This document shows positions 44,324 to 56,138 of a stretch of 64,000 bases of DNA, one piece after another. Numbering within the stretch: position 1 is the stretch's first letter; every line of letters begins with the position of its first letter. The notes under the pieces were generated by a model, which worked only from the letters and a program-made list of their open reading frames with translations, did no database searches and was not told the origin of the DNA. Location: positions 1-64,000 of the forward strand of contig NZ_JBLLVA010000003.1 in the NCBI RefSeq assembly GCF_047739745.1, written 5' to 3'. The stretch comes from Pseudaminobacter sp047739745. GTDB lineage: Bacteria; Pseudomonadota; Alphaproteobacteria; Rhizobiales; Rhizobiaceae. Both the position numbers and the translations under genes were made by a program.

Positions 44324-46042
44324 GTGTCCGGAATTCGATCCATATCCGAGGCGCGACTGCACCGGGCAGCGGAGCCGGGGCGGCTTCGCGTCAAGCGAAT
44401 CCGTCATACCAGCACGCATGTCGCCACATTGGCGATCTGCGCCTGCGTGCTCCTGCCGATCCTGTCGCTCGCCTATGTAGCGCTGTCGGGCACGGCCGAA
44501 GACTGGCCGCACCTCATCGCTAACGTACTGCCGGGCTCCAGCGTAACCACCCTCTACCTCCTCGCGCTGGTCGCGACAGCGACCTCAATCGTCGGCGTGA
44601 CCGGTGCTTGGCTGGTCGTCACCTTCGACTTTCCGTTCCGCAAGAGCTTTGCCTGGGCGCTGGTGTTGCCGCTTGCGGTTCCACCCTATCTCGCGGCCTA
44701 TGCTTTCGGAGAATTCTTTCATTATACCGGCCCGGTGCAGAGCCTCGTTCGGGCGATCTTCGGCTTCGATACGATTCGCGACTACTGGTTTCCCGACATT
44801 CGCTCGACGCCGGGTACAGCGTTCGTGCTGTCCTGCGTTCTCTATCCTTACGTCTATCTCACCACCCGAATCATTTTCCTGATGCAGGGCCGCAACATCG
44901 CCGACGTGGCGCGAACGCTTGGCGCCACGCCTTCGAGAGTATTCTGGCGCGTGCTGCTGCCGGTGGCGCGTCCGGCCATCGTGGCCGGCGTCGCGCTGGT
45001 GTTGATGGAGACAATCAACGACATTGGTGCCGCCGAATATCTTGGCGTCCGCACTTTGACCTTCTCCGTCTACGCAACATGGCTCAATCGCGGCAGCCTG
45101 GAAGGCGGCGCACAGATCGCCCTTTTGATGCTGCTTCTGGTGTTCCTCCTGCTAGCGGCCGAACTCTGGGCGCGCCGCCGCCAGCGCTTCCACACCGGCC
45201 GCGCCACTCATATGCGCGCGCGCCCTCCCCGTGTGAAACTTACGGGCCCGCGCGCAGCAATTGCCGTGCTGGCCACCGGCCTGCCCGTGCTTACCGGTTT
45301 CGGCATCCCGCTGTTCGTCTTCGGCCAATATGCCTCGCGCCGAACCGACCAGTTCCTCTCGCCAGAACTCGGCGACGCTTTCCTGCACAGCGTCATGACG
45401 GCGATGGTGACTGCCGTTCTCACGGTTGGGCTGGCGCTTTTCCTGATCAACGCGGTACGGCTCTGCAAATCCCGGTCGATCGCCGCGACAGTGCGGCTCG
45501 CCTCCGTCGGTTACGCGCTTCCCGGCGGCATTCTCGGTCTCGGGCTGCTGTTTGCTCTGGCGCGCTTCGACAACGCCATCGATGGTTTTGCGCGGGCACA
45601 TTGGGGATTTTCGACCGGGCTATTGCTGACCGGCTCGGCGGCCGCGGTCATCATCGCCTGCTCGATCCGTTTCCTGGCGCTGGCCGAAGGCGCCATTCGC
45701 TCGGGCATGGAAAAGCTGCCGCCAAACCTTGACGAGGCCGCGCGCAGCCTCGGCCAGACGCCTGGCCGCAGCGCGGCTAAAATTCTGCTGCCGCTTTTGA
45801 AGCCGGCGATCTTCACCGCCGCCGTGCTGGTGTTCGTCGACACGATCAAGGAGCTTTCGGCCACGATCCTTCTTCGGCCGTTCGGCTTCAACACGCTCGC
45901 GACCTATGTCTACGAAAACGCCTCGCGCGGTGTGCCGGAAGATGGGGCGGTGGCGGCGATCCTTATCATTTTGACCGCGCTGGTGCCGGTCATCCTGCTC
46001 TCGGGCGCCTTGGCACGCGACCGCGAAGGCACGCCGCTATAG
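44324..46042 (+). CDS. fbpB: Iron(III) ABC transporter permease (fused, two permease domains)
   Basis: 572 residues from GTG 44324 (GAGGCGAG upstream). About twelve membrane spans arranged as two binding-protein-dependent permease domains; each has an EAA-type loop (DVARTLGATPSRVFWRVLLPVARPA and DEAARSLGQTPGRSAAKILLPLLKPA). It forms the ferric iron channel in the inner membrane. No ATPase gene follows; the hairpin at 46065 ends the transcript, so the ATPase must be encoded elsewhere. Confidence 0.93.
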   Translation: MSGIRSISEARLHRAAEPGRLRVKRIRHTSTHVATLAICACVLLPILSLAYVALSGTAEDWPHLIANVLPGSSVTTLYLLALVATATSIVGVTGAWLVVTFDFPFRKSFAWALVLPLAVPPYLAAYAFGEFFHYTGPVQSLVRAIFGFDTIRDYWFPDIRSTPGTAFVLSCVLYPYVYLTTRIIFLMQGRNIADVARTLGATPSRVFWRVLLPVARPAIVAGVALVLMETINDIGAAEYLGVRTLTFSVYATWLNRGSLEGGAQIALLMLLLVFLLLAAELWARRRQRFHTGRATHMRARPPRVKLTGPRAAIAVLATGLPVLTGFGIPLFVFGQYASRRTDQFLSPELGDAFLHSVMTAMVTAVLTVGLALFLINAVRLCKSRSIAATVRLASVGYALPGGILGLGLLFALARFDNAIDGFARAHWGFSTGLLLTGSAAAVIIACSIRFLALAEGAIRSGMEKLPPNLDEAARSLGQTPGRSAAKILLPLLKPAIFTAAVLVFVDTIKELSATILLRPFGFNTLATYVYENASRGVPEDGAVAAILIILTALVPVILLSGALARDREGTPL

Positions 46043-46059
46043 GCTGTTGCGCATCCAAG

Positions 46060-46086
46060 AAAAAAGGCGTTCCCAGAGGAACGCCT
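46060..46086. terminator. Bidirectional terminator after fbpB
   Basis: A 9-bp perfect stem (46065-46073 with 46078-46086, arm AGGCGTTCC, loop CAGA). A's precede it and form T's for minus-strand transcription from the acetoacetyl-CoA synthetase gene; the plus-strand tail is only GAATTTC. Confidence 0.6.
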
Positions 46087-46355
46087 GAATTTCAACGTTT
46101 GTCACAACGGGGCTTGAGCGAAATGGCACCGCAAGTGCGAACCGGGAATTTCCCTCAAGTTGCGACCAATATCGCGGCCAAGACTTAATAATTCCTTACC
46201 GGAATGCGATCAAATTTACGAATGTGTACCACTTGTGAAACCTCGGTAAACTTCGCGATTACCATTGATTAAGCATGTTCGAGCGGACCTCGGCGAGTAG
46301 CCTGCCGCGGAAATCGCGGGCCGATGGGTGGCGGCGGATCGCAGGGCGCGACGTA
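46087..46355. other. Gene-free stretch between convergent fbpB and aacS
   Basis: Together with the hairpin this gap exceeds 300 bases. It is AT-richer than its surroundings, has no plausible coding frame, tRNA or strong repeat, and separates two convergent genes. I see nothing further in it. Confidence 0.6.
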
Positions 46356-48314
<1,959 letters not shown>

Positions 48315-48500
48315 GGCATCATCCTCCGGCAAGTCGGTGTCGTGCATTTCACCTTGAATCACGGCAAGATGCTATCCCCTACGCCGCTCAACTGCGCTGA
48401 CAATAAAGGTTGAAATGTCATGCGCGTTCGCTAAACCCGACAACGTGGCGTCGATTTGCGCGGCGGCAATTGGCCAATCGGTCAGCACGAACGAGGCGAA

Positions 48501-50351
48501 ATGCCATCTCCACTGATCAGACGCAGCATCTGGATCTTCGCCGCGCTCATTCTGGCGGTGGCGCTGGTCGTGTCGGCTTTGCCGCTGCTTGCTTCCACCC
48601 GCATCGTGCACAATCGAATCGCTTACGAGTTGAGCTCGTTGAGCGGCTATCAGGTGACCATCGGCGCGCCCCCCGAAATCCAGGTCTGGCCGAATTTTCG
48701 GGCGATCCTTACCAATGTCAGGCTTTCGCCGTGGGGCCAGAGCGATCACCCGCCGGTAATTGAGGCAGAGCGTCTCGAAATCGGGCTATCACCTTTCGCG
48801 GCACTCTCGGGGGATGTGGAGTTCTCGAACGCCAGGCTGGTGCGCCCCACACTCCGTCTCGAAAAGGCTGCGGACGGCTCTCTCATGGTGGCCAAATCCG
48901 GCGGCGGGCGCGTCTCGCGTGCTGTTCAGGCAATGCGGGAGGCCATTCTTGCCAATCCGGAGGCGCCCGACCCGGCTCGGATCTCGTCCGATAGTTTCGG
49001 CAGTGTCGAGGTTACCGACGGCCGTCTGACCGTATTCGCGGACGCGAAGGACCGGGAAATCATCACAGGCATCGCCGGGAAACTGTCTTGGCCGACGCTC
49101 AACAAGGCGGCATCCCTGAAGGCTACTGCAATCTGGCGCGGCGAATCGGTAACCCTCGACGTCTCATCGCCCAAGCCGCTGACGCTGTTTGCAGGTGGCG
49201 AGGCACCGCTTGCCGCCTCAATGAATTCAGCCCCGGCAACTGCTTCGTTCGAAGGCCTGGTGAGGGCCGATGAAAACCCTTATCTCGACGGCAAGATCAA
49301 GTTCGCGTCTCCCTCGCTCAGGCGCATGCTGGAATGGTCGCGCGCCGATACGGCTTCAAGCACCACCATAGGTTCGGTGTCGATAGCCGGCCATATGACC
49401 GGAGATGCCCGACGGCTGAAATTCGAGAACGCCGAGATCATGTTCGACGACAACCCCGGCATGGGCACGCTCGATCTCGCGCGCGGTGAAGGCGTGCCCC
49501 TGCTTTCGGGAACCTTGGCGTTCGAGACGCTCGACCTGAAGACCTTCCTCGCGGCATTCACGCCGCTGGCACCAGGGAGTCCGACGGCCCCAACTGAGAT
49601 CGATCCGGTTTTCTCGGACCGGCTCAACCTCGATCTTCGACTATCGGCAGCCAAGGCAACAGCAGGCTCGGTCACTTTGGCCGACGTCGCCGCAACCGCT
49701 CAGGTCAAGAGCGGGCTCTCGGTCTTCGACATTTCGGATGCCGCGGCTTTCGGTGGCAACATCCAGGCCGGCGTCCGCTTCGACCGCAAGCCGGAAGGCA
49801 CTCAGGTTGAAATGCGGTTGCTGGCATCCGATGTCGATGGCGGCGCGTTCGGAACGGCAGCCGGCATGACGCGGCTTGTGCCTATCGGCCGTGGCACCGT
49901 GTCCATCATTCTGAAAGGTGCCGGCCGGGCCTGGGACTCCATTCTGGAGAACGCGGACGGATCGATCTCGGCGAATTTCGGCGAAGGCGCGCTATCGGAT
50001 TTCGATCTCGCCAGCTTCCTCAAGCGCAGTTCGGACGGTGGCTTCTTTGCGCTCGACGACGTAGCGAAAGGGTCGCTGCCGATTGAAGGCGCCGAGGTCA
50101 AGGCCAGTGTCTCGCGTGGCGTCATAAGGATTGAGAAAGCCGAAGCACGCACCGCTCAAGGCAGACTGTGGCTGAATGGCATTGTGCCCTATGTCGGGCG
50201 CGGATTGGCCTTGTCGGGTGGCCTGCTGACGCCCGAAGAGGCTGCGGAATTGAATGGCGCGCAGCCGCCGGTGAGGTTTTTCGTCGGCGGCACATGGAAT
50301 GCGCCGTTCATCTCGCCGGTCCAGGCGCCGCTTGCCGCGCCTGCGCAGTAG
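48501..50351 (+). CDS. AsmA family protein
   Basis: 616 residues from ATG 48501 (GAGGCG upstream). One N-terminal membrane anchor (about 8-30) is followed by a long beta-rich periplasmic region, with the AsmA N-terminal pattern LSGYQVTIGAPPEIQVWPNFRAILTNVRL and a C-terminal AsmA_2 region (GSISANFGEGALSDFDLASFLKRS). The family is linked to outer-membrane lipid transport and assembly. Independent of its minus-strand neighbours. Confidence 0.85.
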   Translation: MPSPLIRRSIWIFAALILAVALVVSALPLLASTRIVHNRIAYELSSLSGYQVTIGAPPEIQVWPNFRAILTNVRLSPWGQSDHPPVIEAERLEIGLSPFAALSGDVEFSNARLVRPTLRLEKAADGSLMVAKSGGGRVSRAVQAMREAILANPEAPDPARISSDSFGSVEVTDGRLTVFADAKDREIITGIAGKLSWPTLNKAASLKATAIWRGESVTLDVSSPKPLTLFAGGEAPLAASMNSAPATASFEGLVRADENPYLDGKIKFASPSLRRMLEWSRADTASSTTIGSVSIAGHMTGDARRLKFENAEIMFDDNPGMGTLDLARGEGVPLLSGTLAFETLDLKTFLAAFTPLAPGSPTAPTEIDPVFSDRLNLDLRLSAAKATAGSVTLADVAATAQVKSGLSVFDISDAAAFGGNIQAGVRFDRKPEGTQVEMRLLASDVDGGAFGTAAGMTRLVPIGRGTVSIILKGAGRAWDSILENADGSISANFGEGALSDFDLASFLKRSSDGGFFALDDVAKGSLPIEGAEVKASVSRGVIRIEKAEARTAQGRLWLNGIVPYVGRGLALSGGLLTPEEAAELNGAQPPVRFFVGGTWNAPFISPVQAPLAAPAQ

Positions 50352-50364
50352 AAGCCCTGTCTAA

Positions 50365-51183
50365 TTAGCCCCGTTGCGCCACCTGCTCGTCGCGCCGGCG
50401 CTGGACCTCGCGGCGCTTGTTGACGATGGAAGCCGCCACCACGCCCGCGGTGACGATGCCGATCAGGATCGTGCAGGCGGCGTTGATCTCCGGCGTCACG
50501 CCAAGGCGCACCTGGCTGTAGATTTTCATCGGCAGCGTGGTGGCGCCCGGTCCCGAGGTAAAGCTCGCGATAACGAGATCGTCCAGCGACAGCGTGAAGG
50601 CCAGCATCCAACCCGAAATGATTGCCGGCAAGATGACCGGAAGCGTGATCTGGAAGAAGGTCTTGACCGGCGGGGCGCCCAGATCCATCGCCGCCTCCTC
50701 CAGTGAGCGGTCGAAGCTCAAAAGCCGCGACTGGACCACAACGGCAACGAAGCACATGGAAAAGGTGATGTGCGCAAGGGTCACCGTCACAAAGCCGCGA
50801 TCGAGCCCGATCGCCACGAAAAGCAGAAGCAGCGAGAGCCCGGTGATGACTTCCGGCATGACCAGCGGCGCAAACACCATGCCTGAAAACAGCAGCCGGC
50901 CGCGAAAGCGCGTGTAGCGCGTCAGCGTCAGCGCCGCCAACGTACCGAGCACGGTCGCGACGCTTGCCGATATCAACGCCACCCGCAGCGTAACCCAGGT
51001 GGCGTTCATGAGACCGACATTGTTGAACAGTTCGCCATACCATTTGGTCGAGAAACCGCCCCATACGGTGACCAGCTTGGACTCGTTGAACGAGAAAATG
51101 ACGAGCAGCACGATCGGCAAATAGAGGAAGGCAAAGCCGAGCACGATCGAGGTGATGTTGAAGCGGCTCCAGGTGGCGTTCAT
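50365..51183 (-). CDS. potI: Polyamine ABC transporter permease
   Basis: 272 residues, six membrane spans, EAA loop EEAAMDLGAPPVKTFFQITLPVILPA. Inner-membrane permease of the putrescine/spermidine type. It follows potH by 6 bp and is last in potF-potG-potH-potI. It matches PotI/PotC; the C-terminal tail is Arg-rich. Confidence 0.92.
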   Translation of the reverse strand: MNATWSRFNITSIVLGFAFLYLPIVLLVIFSFNESKLVTVWGGFSTKWYGELFNNVGLMNATWVTLRVALISASVATVLGTLAALTLTRYTRFRGRLLFSGMVFAPLVMPEVITGLSLLLLFVAIGLDRGFVTVTLAHITFSMCFVAVVVQSRLLSFDRSLEEAAMDLGAPPVKTFFQITLPVILPAIISGWMLAFTLSLDDLVIASFTSGPGATTLPMKIYSQVRLGVTPEINAACTILIGIVTAGVVAASIVNKRREVQRRRDEQVAQRG

Positions 51184-51189
51184 GTCAGT

Positions 51190-52155
51190 TCACCGATCCC
51201 GTTCCTGCGCGCGCGCCTGCGATTGCTGGAAGATCACGATCGGAACGACCAGAAGCAGGAGCAGGATGACAGCCACCGCCGACGAGACCGGCCAGTCGCG
51301 ATTGGCGAAGAACTCGTTCCACAGCGTCTTGCCGATCATCAGCGTCTGCGAACCGCCAAGCAGATCCGGAATCACGAATTCGCCGACCGCCGGAATGAAG
51401 ACCAGAAGACAGCCGGCGACAACGCCGGGGATCGATAGCGGGAAGGTGATTTTCCAGAAGGCGCTGATCGGCGGACAGCCGAGATCCTTGGCCGCCTCGA
51501 TAAGCGAATAGTCCATCTTTTCCAGCGACGAATAGAGCGGCAGGATCATGAACGGCAGGTAGGAATAGACGATGCCGATGAAAATCGCCGCATGCGTGTT
51601 CAGGATAATCAGCGGCTGGTCGATGATGCCCGTGGCCAGCAGGAACTGGTTGAGCAGGCCTTCCGGCTTCAATATGCCGATCCAGGCGTAGACGCGGATC
51701 AGGAAGCTTGTCCAGAACGGCAGGATGACCAGCATCAACAGCGTCGGCCGCAGGGACTCCGGCGCGCGCGCCATTCCGTAAGCGATCGGATAGCCGACGA
51801 GCAGCGTAAGGAACGTCGAGATGCCCGCAATGACCAGGCTGGAAACGTAGGCGTTGATATAAAGCGCGTCCTCGGTCAGCCAGACATAGTTGTCGAGGCT
51901 GAGCTGCTTCAACTGCTCGAACAGACCGGCGATGCCTTCGCCCAATCCGAGCACCGGCTGGTAGGGAGGCATCGAGATCGCCGTCTGCGACAGCGAAATC
52001 TTGAAGACGATGACGAAGGGAACCAGAAAGAAAAACAGCAGCCACAGATAGGGCACGACGATGACCAGCCGGCTGTAGAGCGCCGTCGCCGCGCGCCTGA
52101 GCGCTGAAGGACGGGAGGCGGCGGCTTCCGGAGCGACGACGGCGACGTCTGTCAT
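51190..52155 (-). CDS. potH: Polyamine ABC transporter permease
   Basis: 321 residues with a polar N-terminal extension, then six membrane spans and the EAA loop EAAKDLGCPPISAFWKITFPLSIPG. It pairs with PotI to form the channel. It starts 8 bp after the potG stop in the same operon. Confidence 0.92.
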   Translation of the reverse strand: MTDVAVVAPEAAASRPSALRRAATALYSRLVIVVPYLWLLFFFLVPFVIVFKISLSQTAISMPPYQPVLGLGEGIAGLFEQLKQLSLDNYVWLTEDALYINAYVSSLVIAGISTFLTLLVGYPIAYGMARAPESLRPTLLMLVILPFWTSFLIRVYAWIGILKPEGLLNQFLLATGIIDQPLIILNTHAAIFIGIVYSYLPFMILPLYSSLEKMDYSLIEAAKDLGCPPISAFWKITFPLSIPGVVAGCLLVFIPAVGEFVIPDLLGGSQTLMIGKTLWNEFFANRDWPVSSAVAVILLLLLVVPIVIFQQSQARAQERDR

Positions 52156-52163
52156 TGTCGATC

Positions 52164-53303
52164 CTATCTCGTCAGCACCACGCCGGCATCGGGCAGAAAC
52201 GAGATCCAGGCCCGATCATTCCAGCTCAGCGGATTGTCGGCGACGCGCGACGCATTCAGCGAACTCGCCTTCACCACCTGCCCGTCGGGCAACCTGACGT
52301 GATAGACGGTCATGTCGCCGAGATAGGCGATGTCGTAGATTTCCCCTTCGACGACATTGGCCTTGCCGTCTTCCGGCTTTCGCGAGGTCACCTTGATCTT
52401 TTCGGGCCGGATCGCGAAGGCGACCGGGCTCCCTGCGGTCGCGTTGCCGACATTGTCGGCGTGGATCGTCATGCCGTTGCCGGCGATGCGGGCCCTCCCG
52501 GCGTCAAGCTCGGCTACGGTCCCCTCGAACATGTTCACATTGCCGACGAAACTCGCGACAAAACGCGAACTCGGAGCCTCGTAGACCTCCGCAGGCGTCG
52601 CCACCTGCATGACCTCGCCCTTGTCGAGGATGGCGATGCGATCGGCCATCGTCATCGCCTCCTCCTGATCGTGGGTGACGACAAGGAAGGTCAGGCCAAG
52701 ATTCTGCTGGAGGTCCATCAGCTCGAACTGCGTTTCCTCACGCAATTTCTTGTCCAGCGCACCCAACGGCTCGTCAAGCAGCAGCACTTTGGGACGCTTG
52801 GCCACCGAGCGCGCCAAAGCCACGCGCTGACGCTGGCCACCCGAAAGCTGGTGCGGCTTGCGCCTGGCGAACTGCTCGAGCTTAACCAGCTTGAGCATTT
52901 CGCCGACGCGCGCCTCGATCTCCGGCTTGGGCATGCCGTCCTGCTTCAGGCCGAAGGCTATGTTGGCCTCGACCGTCATATGCGGAAACAGCGCATATGA
53001 CTGGAACATCATGTTGACCGGGCGGCGATACGGCGGAATGCCGCGCAGATCCTGCCCGTCGAGCAGGATGCGCCCGGAAGTCGGCTCGTCAAAGCCGGCA
53101 AGCATGCGCAACAGCGTCGACTTCCCGCAGCCGGACGCGCCGAGCAGCGCAAAGAACTCACGTTCGAAAATACTGAGCGACAGGTTGTTGACGGCGGTGA
53201 AATCGCCGAAACGCTTGGTGACGTTCTCAAAAACTATATAGGGCTTGGCATCAGGATCGCTCCACGGCGCAAAGCTCCTGCGAATGCTTCCAAGCGATTT
53301 CAT
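52164..53303 (-). CDS. potG: Polyamine ABC transporter ATP-binding protein
   Basis: 379 residues. Walker A GASGCGKSTLL, signature LSGGQRQRVALARS, Walker B VLLLDEPLGAL, and a C-terminal TOBE domain (SPVAFAIRPEKI). It energises polyamine import. A strong hairpin separates it from potF, the usual way to make more binding protein. Confidence 0.95.
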   Translation of the reverse strand: MKSLGSIRRSFAPWSDPDAKPYIVFENVTKRFGDFTAVNNLSLSIFEREFFALLGASGCGKSTLLRMLAGFDEPTSGRILLDGQDLRGIPPYRRPVNMMFQSYALFPHMTVEANIAFGLKQDGMPKPEIEARVGEMLKLVKLEQFARRKPHQLSGGQRQRVALARSVAKRPKVLLLDEPLGALDKKLREETQFELMDLQQNLGLTFLVVTHDQEEAMTMADRIAILDKGEVMQVATPAEVYEAPSSRFVASFVGNVNMFEGTVAELDAGRARIAGNGMTIHADNVGNATAGSPVAFAIRPEKIKVTSRKPEDGKANVVEGEIYDIAYLGDMTVYHVRLPDGQVVKASSLNASRVADNPLSWNDRAWISFLPDAGVVLTR

Positions 53304-53334
53304 GAAAAACCCGCCTCGCTCGCTCGCCGCATAT

Positions 53335-53367
53335 CAAAGACCCCGCAGATGCTCTGCGGGGTCTTTG
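53335..53367 (-). terminator. Perfect 14-bp hairpin between potF and potG
   Basis: CAAAGACCCCGCAG (53335-53348) and CTGCGGGGTCTTTG (53354-53367) pair without mismatch around ATGCT. No T-run follows, so it may stabilise potF mRNA or partially terminate within the operon. Confidence 0.65.
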
Positions 53368-53371
53368 ACGC

Positions 53372-54469
53372 TTATTGCCCGGTTACGATCTTCGTCCATG
53401 CGCGTGTGAACACGCGCTGCGTCTTGGGGTCGAGCGTCGTGTTGACGAAAAGCTTGGCCAGCACCGCGTCGTCCGGATAGACGGCCGGATCGTTGCGAAC
53501 TTCGGGATCGAGAAACTCCTGCGAAGCCTTGTTGCCATTGGCGTAGAAGACGTAGTTGGAGGACTTGGCGATGACCTCCGGCTTCATGATGTAGTTCAGG
53601 AATTCGTGCGCTTCGGCAACATGCGGCGCATCGGCGGGAATTGCCATCTGATCAAACCACATCTGCGTGCCTTCCTTTGGAATGACATAGGAAAGCTCGA
53701 CGCCCTGATCGGCCTCGGCGGCCCGGTCGCGCGCCTGGAAGATGTCGCCCGACCAGCCGACGGCTATGCAGATGTCGCCATTTGCCAGGCCATTGATGAA
53801 TTCGGAGGAATGGAACTTGCGCACATAGGGACGAACCTTGAGCAGCGCCTCTTCCGCCTTGGCAATGTCTGCCGGATCATGGCTGTCCGGGTTCAATCCC
53901 AGATAGGCAAGCGTCACCGGAATCATGTCCGTCGGTGAATCGAGGAAGTTGATGCCGCAATCCTTGAGCTTTGCAGCCTGCTCCGGATCAAAGACTGCCT
54001 TCCAGCTATCGATCTTGTCGGTGCCGAGGGCTTCCTTGATTTTCGCAATATTGTAGCCGATGCCGATCGTTCCCCACATATAGTTGATGGAATATTCGTT
54101 GCCGGGATCGAAAATCTTGGTCCGATCGGTCACGACATCCCACATGTTCTTCAGATTGGGAAGCTTCGACTTGTCGAGCTTCTGATAGACGCCGGCCTCG
54201 ATTTGACGCTGCAGAAAGCTCCCGGTCGGCACGACGACGTCATACCCGCTGCCGCCCGCCAGCAGCTTGGTTTCGAGAATTTCGTTCGAATCATAGACGT
54301 CGTAGACGACCTTGATGCCGGTTTCCTTGGTGAAATCGGCAATGATCGATTCATCGATATAGTCGGACCAGTTGAAAACGTTGACGACGCGCTCCTGCGC
54401 ACTCGCCGCCATCGTCAAAGCCACCGAGAACGCCGTGGTGGCTGACAGCCAAAGCGCCTTGCGAATCAT
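53372..54469 (-). CDS. potF: Polyamine ABC transporter substrate-binding protein
   Basis: 365 residues from ATG 54469, with GGAGG 8 bases upstream; longer in-frame extensions lack a signal peptide. The signal peptide (ATTAFSVALTMAASAQ) precedes a periplasmic binding fold with VNVFNWSDYIDESIIADF, typical of PotF/PotD. The acidic pocket that holds the amine is indicated by AVGWSGDIFQ. First gene of the operon. Confidence 0.94.
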   Translation of the reverse strand: MIRKALWLSATTAFSVALTMAASAQERVVNVFNWSDYIDESIIADFTKETGIKVVYDVYDSNEILETKLLAGGSGYDVVVPTGSFLQRQIEAGVYQKLDKSKLPNLKNMWDVVTDRTKIFDPGNEYSINYMWGTIGIGYNIAKIKEALGTDKIDSWKAVFDPEQAAKLKDCGINFLDSPTDMIPVTLAYLGLNPDSHDPADIAKAEEALLKVRPYVRKFHSSEFINGLANGDICIAVGWSGDIFQARDRAAEADQGVELSYVIPKEGTQMWFDQMAIPADAPHVAEAHEFLNYIMKPEVIAKSSNYVFYANGNKASQEFLDPEVRNDPAVYPDDAVLAKLFVNTTLDPKTQRVFTRAWTKIVTGQ

Positions 54470-54575
54470 CTGAAACCTCCCTTTCAAAGCCCCATGCCCG
54501 ACTATCGGCAGCCGGGTGTTGATAATTAGCCTATTGACCTTCCGACAGTGCGACAAGCGGAATTGCACCTGCCGA

Positions 54576-56138
54576 TCACAGATAAGTGGTGCGTTCGAGC
54601 TGGGTTATTTCGGCCCAGAACGCCAGTATTTCGGCTCTTTTGAGATCCTGGTAGACCTTGGCCATAAGCGGCCCCAGCGCCCGCTCGACGAAAGTGCTTC
54701 TGGCCATGAGCTGCAGCGCCTCGTCCATGTCGTCCGGCAGGAAAAGACCGCCGTCGTCATAGGCATTGCCCACCACCGGCGGCGGCGGCACATCGCCATT
54801 CTCGATTCCTTCGACCATGCCCTGGATGAGCGTTGCCATGACCAGATAGGGATTGGCGTCGGCCCCGGCGATGCGATGCTCCAGCCGTCGGTTTTCCTCC
54901 GACGATACGGGAATACGCAACGCAACCGACCGATTGTTCTCGCCCCAGACCGCCCTTGTCGGCGCATAGGAGCCCGGTGTGATGCGCCGAAAGCCGTTCC
55001 AGGTGTTGATGAACAGCAGCAGCGATTCCGGCATGGTCTTGAGCAGTCCGGCGATCGCCGCTTCGAGCCGCTTGCGACCTTCGGCGCCACTGAACATGTT
55101 GTTGCCGTCGCGGTCGAGCACCGAGGCGTGGACGTGCATGCCGTTGCCGGCATATTCGAGGAAGGGCTTGGCCATGAAGGTGGCGGTCAGCCCATGGGCG
55201 CGGGCGCAGCCCACCACGATACGCTCCAAAAGGATGACATCGTCGGCGGCGCGCAGCGGATCGGCCCGATGCTTGAGGTTGACCTCGAATTGGCCGGGCG
55301 CCGCCTCTTTGATGATGGTGTCGATCGGCAGGTTCTGCGCGTCGGCCGCATCGCGGATCATGTCGAACAGTTCGGCGCGCTCAGCCAGGTCATCGAGCCC
55401 GTACATGCGCAGCCGGTCGGGGCCTGCAGTGGCGCCAACCGGCGCAGGCATGCCGTCATCCCATTCGATTTCCGGATCGAGCAGATAAAATTCGAGCTCG
55501 AAAGCGACGACGGGGAAGAACCCCTTGGCGTTCACTTCCGCGACCTTGCGTTTCAGCACCTGGCGCGAATCGGCCATGAAAGGCTCGCCTTCCGGCGTGA
55601 ACGTCTGGAGCAGCACCTGCGCGGTCTTGCGCTTGGCCCATGGAACGATCGCCAGAGAACCGCGCGTGGCGCGGCAGTAGCCATCCTTGTCGCCGGTTTC
55701 GATGTGCAGGCCGGTTTCAGCGACCTCGCGGCCCCATACGTCGAGCCCGTGCAGCGACATGGGGAAGTTCACCCCATCCTGGAAGGCTTTCTTGAGGGCG
55801 TCGCCGGGCGCCCATTTACCGCGCAGCACGCCGTTAGGATCGACGAGCAGGAATTCCACTGCTTCGATATCCGGGTGCTTTTCGACGAAGGCGCGGTATT
55901 CGGCTTCGTGCTCCGGTGAGATGAAGGACGATTTTTGAGTCGTTGCGACGGAAGGAATCTTGCCTGGAGAAATATGCGTCGGTGGTTTTTCAACACCCGT
56001 CAGGATGGGAGTGATGGGAATGCTGCCGATGGAAGGAGGATTGGTTCCGGGTTGTGCGCTTCCGGTGATTTCTCGCAAGATATACCTGTTTGGCCGTTGC
56101 AGATCACATAAGGTGCTGCCGTGTAACAGTTCTGTCAA
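54576..56138 (-). CDS. puuA: Glutamine synthetase-like gamma-glutamylpolyamine synthetase
   Basis: Up to 520 residues; there is no ATG near the front. A TTG at 56138 overlaps the EamA stop codon, and a later TTG around 56077 is also possible, so the true start is open. Glutamine synthetase fold: VAFELEFYLLD, GQFEVNLKHRADPL, GNGMHVHAS and the late RLEHRIAGADANPYL. Next to potFGHI it most likely ligates putrescine to glutamate (PuuA). It is not a GlnA: the adenylylation tyrosine block is absent. Confidence 0.8.
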   Translation of the reverse strand: MTELLHGSTLCDLQRPNRYILREITGSAQPGTNPPSIGSIPITPILTGVEKPPTHISPGKIPSVATTQKSSFISPEHEAEYRAFVEKHPDIEAVEFLLVDPNGVLRGKWAPGDALKKAFQDGVNFPMSLHGLDVWGREVAETGLHIETGDKDGYCRATRGSLAIVPWAKRKTAQVLLQTFTPEGEPFMADSRQVLKRKVAEVNAKGFFPVVAFELEFYLLDPEIEWDDGMPAPVGATAGPDRLRMYGLDDLAERAELFDMIRDAADAQNLPIDTIIKEAAPGQFEVNLKHRADPLRAADDVILLERIVVGCARAHGLTATFMAKPFLEYAGNGMHVHASVLDRDGNNMFSGAEGRKRLEAAIAGLLKTMPESLLLFINTWNGFRRITPGSYAPTRAVWGENNRSVALRIPVSSEENRRLEHRIAGADANPYLVMATLIQGMVEGIENGDVPPPPVVGNAYDDGGLFLPDDMDEALQLMARSTFVERALGPLMAKVYQDLKRAEILAFWAEITQLERTTYL

